DNA of 64,000 nt. Origin: Nematostella vectensis (taxonomy: Eukaryota; Cnidaria; Anthozoa; Actiniaria; Edwardsiidae). The first letter of the stretch is position 1. Each line of letters starts with the position of its first letter. The translations under genes and the position numbers were made by a program. The stretch spans positions 5,261,501-5,325,500 of the forward strand of contig NC_064043.1 in NCBI RefSeq assembly GCF_932526225.1, written 5' to 3'. The notes under the pieces were generated by a model. The model made no database searches. It was given only the letters and a program-made list of their open reading frames with translations, and was not told the DNA's origin. This document shows, in pieces, positions 22,614 to 36,900 of this stretch.

Positions 22614-24900
22614 CTGCCTGCCGAGATAAATCTGCGATTCCTGGGCCTGCAAACGAGAGAATTGGCATAAGTACGGTTCGGCCACATCTGACACTGCATA
22701 CAGCCCAGCATCAGATAACGACATTAATCTTGTCTCTACTTCTCATTCTCGCAAACTCTAATACCGACATTAACGGGCGTTGAGTGGTAAATGGTAAATC
22801 CGGGGATTTCAGAAAATTGTATTTATTTTCCCTCATTATAGAAGTTATCTATATACTGACCATGCCAACCTCCTTCCCGTGCCCATAAAAAAATTCCAAG
22901 GTGTCTTCCCCTGATGTTTATCGAAACTTGTTCATCACCGATCGAACTATCAGTGAGCATGGCAAGTGAGGGATACTCTTCAAAGCCGATTTTTTCTAGG
23001 GCAGAAAACGGAGACAGAGAAGGAAGCGGAGGCACGACATACTGACGCGTGCGTGAACATCAAAGCGAAGAAAGCTGAGAAAAAAGTACGAACGGTTCCT
23101 TTTCTTTCTTCTCTGCTCACGTCTCCTTCGCGCTTTTCACATGCGCCTGAACGTCGCACGCCTCCGCCCCCTTCTTGTTTCCTTCCTTAGTGAAAAGCTG
23201 GCCCTACCTTTCGAACAGTGGCTCGGGGCTCTCGAGCGGTCGGGTCATTCCATATTCCTGTAGGGTGCTAAGAAGAGGCGAAAGGTAAGAGAGATGTGAG
23301 TATAAGGAAAATCATACTAGAAATTAAGAAGTCCATTACAAAAAATCTTTTCTCTTTTTAAGTTGGTAGTGTGAATATGGAAGTAGAGCAAGAAGCTCCG
23401 TTTCCATTGCTTACCTTCATAGAAAGAATAGCCGCCACCCAGCGATACATGTCGTCCTTATCTTTGGCGCATAGGAACCTGACGGGGTAAATTAAGATTA
23501 GAATGCGCAAAACACGCCCCTGCCTCTTTCTATTTAGCGCCGCTCCTCGAATAAACGCCGCACTTTGGGCCAAATAAAATGGTTCGACCTCGAATGAGCC
23601 AAACAGCTCCAAAGTATCTATTTCAATTATAATGATGCTATCCTACAAAAGCTTTAATTTTTGCGTAAGTATTTTACTTGGCAGTATCTACTTTGGTGTT
23701 TTCAAGATCATGACACTTTTGTCATCGTTACATTTTTTGATATATCCGATAACGCTCCTGTGATACATCACCGCCCTCAGAATAAGTGTCGAATTTCAGT
23801 CGCAAACAATCGAATAAGGCCCTCAGCGATTCGAAATTTCCTGTCCTCAGCTTTTAGATCTCTTCTACCATTTTAACAAATCTACCGCTTGCATAGTAAA
23901 AAATTTTATTCTCAAATTTTCGAAAACTAGATCGTTTCTCAAAATGGGATATAATTGGCCAAAAAGGCCTATTTATACTTTTACACTTTTCTGCACTAGT
24001 GATTGATGTTATAAAACTGATTATCGTACCTGATGATATTTCCTGATCCCTCTGCCTTCACGACAACAGTAAAGCCACAGCTGTAAAAAAAAAAACGCAC
24101 ATGAACGGGTTCTTGACTTCCGGGCTGTGATCAAATAAAGTCATAGCAGATAGGACAGACATAAAACAAACACATGAACGGGTTCTTGACTTCCGGGCTG
24201 TGATCAAATAAAGTCATAGCAGATAGGGCAAACATACAAAAAAAACATGAATTGGTTCTATTTACTATGAGATGCGGGCAATGACCATACACGACTTATA
24301 AAGATGGAACAGCCATATAAAGCACATGACAGGGTTCTATTTACTATTAGATGCCGGTCATGGCCTTATAAGGCCACAGGATAGCACACAGGTGTTTTTT
24401 TTAGCTAGAGTTGTACCTCGTGTCGACTCCCTTCGTCTGTTTCTCGGCCGGCACGCCTAAATAAACTAGCAGATTGGTAAGCGACCACTGGTCCGTGTCC
24501 GATTTGTCCGACTTGATAGACTTGAAGAAGGACTAGGAATAAAAATAATAAATAAGCGATTCACACAAAACTGTTGACTGTTGTGATTTACACTCAACCA
24601 CTGCTCAACAATCATGAGTTAAAAGAAGACAAATGAGGAACAACCTTATTCAAAATTGCACTCTGAATTTACAGTTATATGTATGACGTCTTATTCTGAC
24701 GTCCATCACTGACGTTCCCCTCCCAGCCTGCCGGACACAGGACACCCACGTCATAAAACGACACACCACAGGCTACCCACCTTACTCTTGTCGACGGCCA
24801 TGTAGCCGTTCTTGAGGATAACATTCAATGGTTTCCAGTCCTTTCTCTTCTCGGGATCCCGCACGTGCAGCATCCCTTCGCGCGTCAATGAGGTGCCAAC
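22614..24900 (-). CDS. ARAP: ARAP C-terminal PH domain and tail (exons 39-44)
   Basis: Residues about 1598-1741. [19 protein letters not shown] starts a PH strand set; [29 protein letters not shown] and the C-terminal helix [18 protein letters not shown] follow. Exons 43 ([17 protein letters not shown]) and 44 ([11 protein letters not shown]) form a basic tail; they have good splice sites and phases but no strong homology. The stop codon is not found. Confidence 0.8.
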
Positions 24901-27900
24901 CTGTGGATCAGGGGGGAGGGGAAGGGAGAGTCGAGACACGAACCAGTAAGGGAACGCGAAATGAAAGGAAAGCTTTGTACTCACGAATGGTTGAATGCTC
25001 TCGGCAATGTGATTCGGCTTGATTATCAAGTAGTTGTCCTTGCTCAATTCCCCGAGCTCGCCCCAGCGAATCACGGCCGGTAAGACCTTCTCATGGACTT
25101 GGAATGCACGCTCTGGAATTACCGGATTAACGGAATGAGCTTTTAATACAAGATGCCAGAAAATCCACACAAAACTTTAAAATATCTGAACAGCACACAG
25201 TTCTGACCGAAGACCGACAATTGTTGGCCATTTTTTTATTTTTTTTTATCGACGTCAACTTCTATTTTGTTAAAGATAATCAATTTGTTTTTAACTCTCT
25301 CAAGTCGAAAGTGACCAAGCAAGGCCATGATGTAATGTCGTTGTCATGACTACCCACCTAGGTTTCCCTTTCCAATCACTTCAAAGAGCGCCCAATCTGT
25401 TTCTAGTGCCAGTCCTTTATTGGCAACGACATTCTCGCAAAGCTCCATAGCACTCATAGCATTAGAAACCTGGGACGAGCCAATCAGAACACAAGAGATG
25501 AATCAGAAGATAATAAGACATTTAACCAATCATAATGCAATGTGACAATAAGTCAATAAGTGCATAACAAAGATAAACCAATCAGAATACAACAACAAAT
25601 AAACCAATCATAATAAAACAACAAATAAACGAATTGCAATGCAGCGTGATAATATGAACCAATCACAAGATATCAATGTTATCAAACCAATCGTTATGCA
25701 AGATAACAAGGAGTTTTACCTTCAAAAGACACGGGTTGTCGCTTTTTTGCTCCACGTACACGTCTAGCGTGAATTCCTGGGGCTGTCCAGCGGTCGCACC
25801 CTGATCAGGAACAACACAAAATACGTATTAGAAAACAAGAGCGCTGAATTGTGCGATTTTTACAAAAATCAACTTTAAAAAATAACATTTTTACCTAATA
25901 AGCAACAAGCGAACAAAAGCAAAACATCTTTGATATTTTCAACAAACCTCCCGCAGCTGGGTGATTTTCCTCATCGCGTTTTCCATCAACTGAAAATAGG
26001 ACAGTAGTTAGCGTGACTAGTAACTGACAAAAAAAAACTTATAATGCATGACTGGTAATGCGTGACTGGTAACGCGTGATTGATAAGTCGTGACAGGTTA
26101 TGCGTGACAAGAAATGCGTGACTATTAATGTGCAGCTATCAATGCGTGACTGGTTATTCGTGAATAGCAGGTGTATGGTCATTAGTCACATGACAGGTCA
26201 AAACTAGCCAATCAGAACCGTACCTGGTCTTTAATCAGTTCCTTCTCGCCAACCTGGAATCACAATAGCAGAGCAATGACCGTCACTTTAATCACTTGAT
26301 TATATGGTCATTCCAGCTCATAAAACTTCAAGCAATCCTTACAAATCATTTTCAATATTGGCATCCACCGTTCTATGACCAAATACTATGGTTTGATTTA
26401 GATGGTGCTAACCAGTCGTAAGTATAGGCAAGTCTAATTTGATGTATTGTTTTGTATTATACTCACATCGAAAAGCCACTGGTAGAAGGTAATCATGTCG
26501 CCAATCGTCTTATACTCTTGATTGATTGGACTGTCGTCCATCCGTCCAGTCTTTACAACGAGAAAAACACACATAAAATAAGATAATAATACAGACAGGC
26601 AATCAGGAATAGTTACTCACATTATCGTTGGACATAAGAGTCGGGCCAAAGATCACGGAGATGTTCTCGATTCCCATAAGGTTAACTTGCTGCTCTGCGA
26701 CGACCCTGGTATAATCAGGAATTCAGAGTTATTGGCACAACGACGTTAACTTTCTCTGCACCTGTAACCGCTGAATGAGCGGGACTATGGAGTATTAAAA
26801 AATCACGAACAATGATGAAAATGTTGCTGCTATTTAAAGCCTGCTTTTCACAAGGGAAGGGAACGGAGACGTGGGATGCTTAGGCTCGTGTGAAAATTAG
26901 CGATCCGCTACCTTCCCTTGTGTGAATCGCTACCTTCCCGGAAGAGTATTATTTCTACTTTAAGCATCGAGGGTTGCCCGCTTTGTAATGGGGTAAAGGG
27001 TGGTTCTATCGCCCAGCCCTCGGCGATCCGCCACTAAGACTCACTTGGTGAAGTGACCAATGATCCGTTTGAGCGTATCGTAGTTGACTTTCGGCAGCTG
27101 CTGGATCACGGACTTCATACTGATGAGCTTCGTTTCGTGATCTAGGATCCCTGAAGGACAAATAGTACAAAACAAGCTTAGTATGGCTGGTCGTTAGTGA
27201 TGGATAAAAAAAAACGCTCGCACGTATCCCTTGTACTGGAGGTTGCCGCTCAGACGCGACATGGGCAAAAAAATGCGTGCGCGCCATCGGCTTCGTGAAT
27301 CAAAATCAGGCCTCTTTTTGAAGCTGAGAAAAACTGTTGACTGAAATGTGTTGAGATATGATAGGAAAAGGTCAGTGAAGACAGAAACTTTTTTATGCGG
27401 AGGGCTTTGGGAACGCTCGCTAGATACACTCAAGTGCAACACTTACGAGAGACATCAATGAACCGCTGGTACAGATTGCTGGGAATGACGGGCTCAGGTA
27501 GCTCTCGCAGATACTTCTTCAGGGTTCCCGTGACTTCATTGACGCTGTAATCGTCTAAAGTCAGCATCACGTGACTTGGTGCTGTAGAGCCCAAAGTAAA
27601 TAGGCACCCTTAAAAAACAAACCAAAAGGGGAGGGGGGGGGGGGGGGGCTAGAAAAACCTAATGTTGTCTGGGGGAACTAAAGGTACCTTGATTGAATGC
27701 AAGGGCGAGAGCTCTCATCTTGGCCTGGCTACCAGGCACTCTGTAGATCCCTTCAGCTTGGAGACCTGACAAAACAAAACGTCATATACAATGCCCCGTG
27801 AGGTATGATCTGAAACCACAGGTATCCCATGCCCACGGTTTGTGCACGACCTTCCATTCGTACGCAGAGCCCTTAGAAGATAACGGTCATGTTATGACAC

Positions 27901-30900
27901 TAACAATCAGAGAGCAACAAAAGCAACAGGCCACCAAAACAGCTCAGTTCGTAGTCTAGTGTCCATTCCTCCTCGACGAGTTTGGTTAATTTATGCTTAT
28001 GTTTTGCTTATGCTTACGTCGATCCGGTTCCCACGCGACGTAAGCGTAAGCGGAGACGTAAGATTATCAAAACTTCCCGTTCTTCTTGCGCTTATGTCGA
28101 GCCGGTTCTAACGCGACATAAGGCTCTTACGCTTTCGTCTCCGCTTACGCTTCCGTCGCTCGTGAGAACCAGCCTTTACGAGAGCTTGCTCTCATAAGCG
28201 ACCACTGAGCGCCAAAAACTTGAACAATAGGTGGTGGTCGCTTACGGGAGCTTAATTAAAATAAAATCTAAAAGTTATTGTGATAATAACGAAGCTGCAA
28301 TATTTTGGTTTAATGCTTGATTTTAAAACTAGGTATTTGACTCATCATGAGAGTGAGTTGTTTTATTTAATAGCAATTAATTATACGCAAAGTAGCCCGT
28401 TATGCTCGTTTATATCGACGACTTTTCTTCATGACAATACTCTATGCGTCTACGACTATCTTTTTAATCATGGAGCTCGAAAGGGAAAAAAGATTCCTTG
28501 CATTTATACATTTTCTGGAGACAAAGAAATTCTTTCATGGTTGCCTACTGGAAAGGCAGCTTTTGTGAAACATCACAACATTTCCACTTAATATGTGATA
28601 TCAGCATGATTTGGATATGATGTTTATCAGGTGTTGACTGTTGTAAAGCCAAAAATCATTGTGGTCACTTACGAGAGCTTGAAAATAAAAGAAAATCTCA
28701 GTTGGTGGTTTGAAATTGTGGTCGTTAACGGAGCTGGTCGCACCGATAAGTTGGTCGCTTACGAGAGCTTAGAATTACAGAGTTTGTGTGACAATTCAAT
28801 CGGTGATTCGTGATCGTGGGCGAAATCGGAGCTGGTCGCTTAAGAGAGCGGTCACTCAGAGAGCTTCGACTGTATATTGGATCGCGTACGTACGCCCCGA
28901 ATTGTTCTAGTGTTTTTGTGTAATGCGCGGTCACGTGGAAAAATGTCAATAAGACGTCATTCCATTTTATTATTGCTCGTGATTAGAAAAAAAAGACACA
29001 AATTCATTTAAACTTGGGTTATTATTCTATACCCATTTGAGTTTAATCGCATTAATATTTCTTGCTAAGTTAAGCTATAAAGGTAAATTGGCTGTGAAAG
29101 GCTCTCACAGGGGGACTTGAGGGGAGATTTTTTTTGTTCCAAAAAGTAAAAGGCCCTGTTTCCGCTAAGCTAGCGTTTCCCAAACTTTAAAATACAAAGA
29201 AAAAGCTGCTCGTATGCGTTTTTTTCTTTATTCTTATATTTTTTTTTCTTTAAATCTTCAATTAATTAAAGTGTTGTAATTGTAAGAGGTAGGGTGGGGG
29301 TGCTGGGGGGGGGTGGGGGGCTAGGGGTGGGGGCGCGTACATCCCCCTCCTCGTATTGAGTAATCGCCGAATCCTTTTTGCATAATACCTATTCTCTCTC
29401 AGCTAGATCTAGATAAGCACATAATTTTAACAGAGAAATTCGGGTGGATCGCCTGCGATCGTGTGTTATCATTTGGAAATTAGCCTTTAGACCTCAAACA
29501 CAACAGCAAGCTCACATATGTAATAAGCATCGTACACCAGCGGATGCACGATGCCTATGGCACGAGTGACTTCCTCGGTGAGCTGCTCCAAGTGTGCCTC
29601 GTGTCTCGCCACATCGATTGCAGACACTTCATCAACCTCATCGTCTAGCGTCTTTTTGGAAGCTAGGCGAGAAAAAAACCCTGCAATCTGATTTGCAGTT
29701 AGAAAATCTGCAAAATCAAAAAGCCTCCTGCCATTTGAATCCTTCGCGATCATCATGGAACGAGCAACAGAGGCAGGGTCCGACTTTTTGCCTGTAGCCT
29801 CTCCGAGCTTGAACTTGGAGGTCAGGTACTTTCTTTGGTTATCTGTGAATCGCTTACGTTTTACTTGATTTTCCTTTAGAGCTCAACCCATTCTTAGTTT
29901 CACTCTTTCTGTTTGCGCAGAATGCATCTCTAGCACCGGTACAGGTGTTGCTCCTTGACCCTCTAGCTGATTTGCGTATACAAGCGCAGCCTTGTCAAAA
30001 AGCGTCTCCTTTTGTAGCACGCGAGTGATTTGCCGCAGTCTATGTGGCGCACTATGGATGAATGTCTTAGAAATGTCCTTGTACATCCATCTTCAGGACA
30101 GTGGAAAAGGGCTGTTGCTGACTCTTGATGGACATTCGAAGGACGTCGATGGACATTCGGGTGTTACTCGGGTGATATCGGAGCCAGTAGTCGGTTGACG
30201 GCGCGGAGCCAAACCCACTCCCACGTACTTTGGCTACCACTAAGGAAGGGAGATTTTCTTGGGAAGGAGCGACCTGGCTTCTCGGTTGTATAACCTTACC
30301 GGGGCCAACGTCGTACGCCCTCCAAACGCAAAAGCCCTCTGTGGAATTCTCGATGTTGGAGATTGAGCTAACGCCGTCTATCTTGAAGGCAGATGTAACT
30401 GTTGGAGCTGAAACCGACTCACATAGAGTGACACTGAGAGACTACACCACCAGCAGACGTCATCGCTTCGAACATCTGTTCCGCTGTCTCTACGTCATTT
30501 CCTGCGTTCAGAAAGATGTTCATATGGGACTTGATTGAGGCGGCCTTCCTATCACAGGCCCCTTTGCCTCCTTGGGGGTCTGAGAAATCGAGACGCTTAA
30601 TCGCCACGCCGTGTCGTTGGCCTACAACGCTGGAGCAAACTATGGTTGGTCCGCTGTGGTAGCCGCCAGCGTTATCTTGGCGGTAATAGATGGTTGTGAG
30701 GCATGGCATGATGGTCTTCAGTTGCTTGACAACATCGTCCATAACTGCAAGGACAGCTCGATCTCACCCTCCACTCTTCTAACTGCGACGTTAATGCGCC
30801 AAGGAATACCGCGTTTACCAAACCAGTCTGTTTGGCTCTCGCGATATTTGCTGGGCAAATACTTCATAGCACAGTCCGGTGAGACAAGGATAGAATTCTC

Positions 30901-33900
30901 GTCTAGACCTCCAAGGAGATCAAGGCGGGGCAAATCCTGATGAATCGAACGTAGAATGTGAGATTTCCAGGAAGAGATGTCGTTCGTCGCTAGTTTAAAC
31001 ACAAACTGAAGTTATTCTCCCATATCATCAGACAGGTTTTCGAGCTGCGACTTCAGAGCTTGGTCGATTTCTTCAAGAGTTGAACTTAGAAGCTCACACC
31101 GATCGCAGCCGTTGTCATGGTCGTGCTGACATCTTTGTCTGAAAGCAGCATCTTTGGGATCGCTCAGCGCAAAGACCCGGCAGTGATCCGCTACAGTTGA
31201 ACTCTCACTAACATGCACCTGTAGGGAAAACAATGACGCTAAGTCGGGTCAAGTCGAGTAATGAGCAGGGTATCATAAGTCAGACGCATAACTACAAATT
31301 TTGGTCTGATGGCGATAGAGATTGTTTTCTTTTTATTTTCGAGATTACACACGCTAGAGAATGTAGTGTGCAGCTATAATAAAGGGGAGGGGGACCAGGG
31401 AAGTAAAATATTTTGGAACTGAAATTCAAAAATTTACCTCCCGCAATTTGTTTCATGTTGGCGCCCTTTTTTTCTTTGGCCGTTCCCCCTCGAGAAATCC
31501 TTCAATACATGCTCGAAATTATTTTACTGTTTGCATCTGTCTAGTACAATTAAACCCGCCTTATAATCGGTCTTGAGGTGGCGCTTTACTTCACGAAGCC
31601 GACTTTGAACGTCTTTTGCCCAGTCCATTCCCTTACCTGCGTCGCCCAGTTTCTCGGTAACCTCTGCAAGTTCCTCAAAGGCTTCTGCACCAGTCGAACT
31701 AACGTAGTCAAGCCCTTGGAGTGACTTACGCGTAGAGGCTGTACAAACGGAGAGAACACGCAGACAGGTGCTCCGACTAAATCCAGACTCTTTGCAGTAC
31801 GCTAGGTACTGCTGTGAAATTATCTCTGGGATCACTGTCCTTATTACGTTAGGGACCTTGATTGTGGCTTTACTGCTTAGAGTTATCGTTCGCTAACCAA
31901 ACGGTAGATCTTGCATGAGATGGGAACTTGTGATAAACATTATGAAGTGCTCGATCTTCTGGATTGAAATGTCTTGACGGGGGCCTCTTTTGTGCTCTAC
32001 TGGTGCACCTCTACCATAGGTGATGCAGTAACGCTTGGCTTCGGTGTAGCAGTGTTGACTGAGGTCTGGGATACAGCGGACGATTTTCTTAAACCGCACT
32101 TTGTCAGCCATTATGGAAGTGATGACATCATTTCTCGGAAAAGTGGTTCAGTCTCTTCGGGGCTGATGTCCTGAACTGCAGCTGCGACTGCCTGGCTAAC
32201 TTTTAGACAGTAGTACCCTCTTGTTCTGCCACTCACATTTTCCCACGGAGTCTTTAGCTGTGAACGCACCGGACTGACATCTCTCGGCTGAAGATAGCAG
32301 TTGAGCGCAGCAAGGGCAGGCTTGGTGTTTTTTACCACAACCTCTTCGTCACCACTAGAATCACTCGGTTGATATAAACTTCGACCAGGGGTGACTGAGG
32401 GAGTACTCTGGGGAACTGTATCCTAAATTAAGAGGTTGCACGCCTAAGTAGACTTCAAACAAATACAAGCAAAAAGGCATAACCCTATATTTGCCTCAGA
32501 TGCGGACGAATCATAATGCACCATAACCCCCCTACCCCTACCCCTTTTCTTTCTCATTTGACCGGGGTAAAGAAGAAGATGAAACGTAATATATTCTGCC
32601 CGGATGGGGGGGGGGACCCTCCAAAAAAGTAGACGGCCATCTCTTAAGGTTATAAATTCCTTCGACCACACCCAATTTGCTATCTCTTAGAGGGGTAAGA
32701 ATGTCTGTTGACCACGCCCAAAGTGCCTAGGGTACTAGGGTTAAAATTGATTTTGCCGACGATCACCCCCGAAAGTTCCCCCCGGGATATTTTGCATTAA
32801 GCAACACAAAGAAAAGCAAGCAGGTAAACTTACAAAAGAAATGCTGGCAAAGCTCCTGGTAACGTCATCGATACGTGCACGGAGATGAGTGGACTCGCTC
32901 TTGCCCTGAAGCAGACGTGAAGCGATCGTCTCTCACACCTGTACAATAAAAGAGTGAATAATAAAAGAAGTTCTAGTAAATTTGCATTGCGAAAAATCTG
33001 GTAAATATCTGTACAACTCCCTATTTGCAAAGGACTTTCAACCTTCCCAGGGAACTTTCGCTTTGGAAATTTGCCGGACAAAGGAAGAGGTTTTTCCTTG
33101 GATATCGGCACTCAACGACCTCTATCTCCCGGAACTTTCTATTAACTCCGTGGAGAGGTGTATATTTATATAATACATTGGGAGAAAATAATAGTACGGC
33201 AAAAAATGTTGCTTCAAATGTTGGAAAACTTTCAGTTTGCATGCAACAGAGACCATGTGTGAAATTTCATGTGCGCTTTTGCGTTTCGTGGATTTCGTGT
33301 AATAACGTGTAATTTTGGGACTCTGCTTTGTAATCGTTGACAAAGAGTGTAAAGACTGGAGCTAAATAGCTTGATTTATGTGGTCATTTTGACATCAATA
33401 TGTTGTGAGGACTTACCAGAACCAGCTGGAACAAACACCCCTGTGTATTGCAGAATTGCCTTAGACTCGCGCTTACTGATGCCACGATCTGCCACTCGCT
33501 TGCCAGTATGCTTTGCCAGACCATCTGGAACTCTACATCTGCTAGACCCTCTCCGCCACCCAATTCCAAGCCTTGAACGATGTCCAGGGCAGTGGTCATC
33601 TTCGATGCATTAGGAGGCTTTGCGAAAAGACCCGAAATATCACCGATACCCACACTCCTCGTGTAAGCGGAGACCTTTTTATCGCAATGCGTCAAATAAA
33701 CAGTTTCGGCTTTCGGGTAGCGCTTATCGTGGCCACAAACGCCTCCGCGTAACATAAAAATGAGCATTTGCTATCCATAGTCGCTAGCACGCGCTACATC
33801 ATCCAAGTATTACGATGTCTTTATGCATAAATTAGTGAATCTGTAGGTGTCAATCACAAAGCTCGTTTCCGGCCTTGACTCACAATATCGTCCAGATACC

Positions 33901-36900
33901 CGGTCTTGGCCGCCAATCCAAGTTTGTAACCGTTTTCGGGCACGGTTTATGGTTTCTAAATCATTAGATAATCACTTATTCAGCACAAGGCTGATTGATA
34001 TTTTCAAATATCAAAATAGACATGTGACAGGTTGTTGACAATCCGCACGTGACCACGATCAAAGCTTGTCGCGGCATGAAACGACTTTCATCCAGAATAA
34101 ATGGCTCGTTACTCCACAAATATGGAAACCCTGGACATTGCCTTTGTAGTAGGATGGATATATTGGATAGAAACAAGCTACGTTTGTCTATTTGGAGTGG
34201 ATCACACTAAATTACATTCGACAATTTGTTCATAGTGATTCGTCGATTTGTCAAATGTTGGGCTCAATAAGTATCTTATGACAAAAACCAGGGAAAACGT
34301 TAACCTAAAATTACAGTACAGCAAGGTAAGGCAAAAAATGTTTCTTCTTAGCTCTATTTGCCTTCCCTGCTAGCAGAGGCCTCTTTTCTCTGTATTTCGC
34401 TGGGCTGGAGTTCGCGAGGAAAACTCCAGCCCAGCGAACTCCAGCCCAGCGAAATACAGAGAAAAGAGGCCTCTGCTAGCAGGGAATATTTGCCCAGATT
34501 TCGTGGCTTTCCTTGCACTTTTGAACTCCTTTCTATACTTTGTTTGTCTGCTCTTTGTTTGCGCTTGTTGACCTTATTAGCGCAGATAATGGCGGATAAG
34601 TAGTTGTAATTAGGAGTTTTGAAAGCGCTGGAATTTGGCGATGAGTGAGAGCCCGGAAATAAAAATTATATCTCGATTGAGATAAACACGTGGACTCATC
34701 AGAAAGTCGTTTTTAAAAGGATTTTCGGTTTGACCGGGACGTTTTTTTTCCTCCCGAAAAAATCCTTCAAATCGGCTATTTTGATCAAGCATGATTTTCA
34801 CGAAATAGAACGGCTTTTTGTGCTTCCAATATTTACGCTTGAAGCTAATATTTAGGCTTAATTACTTGTTAGGCATCCTACAATGTATATCCGGTTTCAA
34901 GGTTTCTAAATTTCAGCGTTGCGAAATAGAATTACAAAGGGAAACGAGACCCGATAAATTGAGCGAAAATTGCCCATTTTGACAATTCTCGGGTGGGTGC
35001 AGAAAATTCGTTAAATTTTAGATAAAAAATTAATTAAAGATTAAATAAAACCCAACACCTTAATGAGGATATATTGGAGTACTTTAGGACAAAATTTGAA
35101 GGATTTTGAATTTTGCTCATGTGCCACCTCTTACTGGAGCTTAGTGGAAATCTACTCATAAAGTGTGTAAAGGAGCTACAATATTTATACAAATGAAAAA
35201 AAAAAACAATTTCATAGGAATTCGGGCAGACTGGATTAAAAAAATTGCGTCATCAAACGTACCGTAAGTCTCAATGAACTGCAGGCAGTTCGCCACAATG
35301 TGCGGGATGCCGTCAGACCCGAGTTCTTGCAGGCTGATGTGCACCTTGAACACCTACAAACGGCATGAAATACATCAACAATACATTAACACATGGGGCA
35401 CACATGAATCATAGGCAAGCATACACAAGACACATATGAATCATAGGCACGCATACATAAGACACATATGAATCATAGGCAAGCATACACAAGACACATA
35501 TGAATCATAGGCAAGCATACATAAGACACATGAATCATAAGCAAGCATACATAAGACACATATGAATCATAGGCAAGCATACATAAGACACACATGAATC
35601 ATAGGCACGCATACATAAGACACATATGAATCATAGGCACGCATACATAAGACACATATGAATCATAGGCAAGCATACATAAGACACGTATGAATCATAG
35701 GCAAGCATACATAAGACACATATGAATCATAGGCAAGCATACACAAGACACATATGAATCATAGGCACGCATACACAAGACACATGAATCATAGGCACGC
35801 ATACACAAGACACATGAATCATAGGCAAGCATACATAAGACACATGAATCATAGGCAAGCATACATAAGACACACATGAATCATAGGCAAGCATACATAA
35901 GACACACATGAATCATAGGCAAGCATACACAAGACACACATGAATCATAGGCAAGCATACACAAGACACATGAATCATAAGCAAGCATACATAAGACACA
36001 CATGAGTCATAGGCAAGCATACACAAGACACATGAATCATAGGCAAGCATACACAAGACACATGAATCATAGGCAAGCATACATAAGACACATGAATCAT
36101 AAGCAAGCATACATAAGACACACATGAATCATAGGCACGCATACATAAGACACATATGAATCATAGGCAAGCATACACAAGACACATATGAATCATAGGC
36201 AAGCATACATAAGACACATGAATCATAAGCAAGCATACATAAGACACATATGAATCATAGGCAAGCATACACAAGACACATATGAATCATAGGCAAGCAT
36301 ACACAAGACACATGAATCATAGGCAAGCATACATAAGACACATGAATCATAAGCAAGCATACATAAGACACATATGAATCATAGGCACGCATACATAAGA
36401 CACATATGAATCATAGGCACGCATACATAAGACACATATGAATCATAGGCACGCATACATAAGACACATATGAATCATAGGCAAGCATACATAAGACACG
36501 TATGAATCATAGGCAAGCATACATAAGACACATATGAATCATAGGCAAGCATACACAAGACACATATGAATCATAGGCACGCATACACAAGACACATGAA
36601 TCATAGGCAAGCATACACAAGACACATGAATCATAGGCAAGCATACATAAGACACATATGAATCATAGGCAAGCATACATAAGACACATGAATCATAAGC
36701 AAGCATACATAAGACACACATGAATCATAGGCAAGCATACATAAGACAGACATGAATCATAGGCAAGCATACATAAGACACACATGAATCATAGGCAAGC
36801 ATACATACGACACATATGAATCATAGGCAAGCATACACAAAACACACATGAATCATAGGCAAGCATACATAAGACACATATGAATCATAGGCAAGCATAC

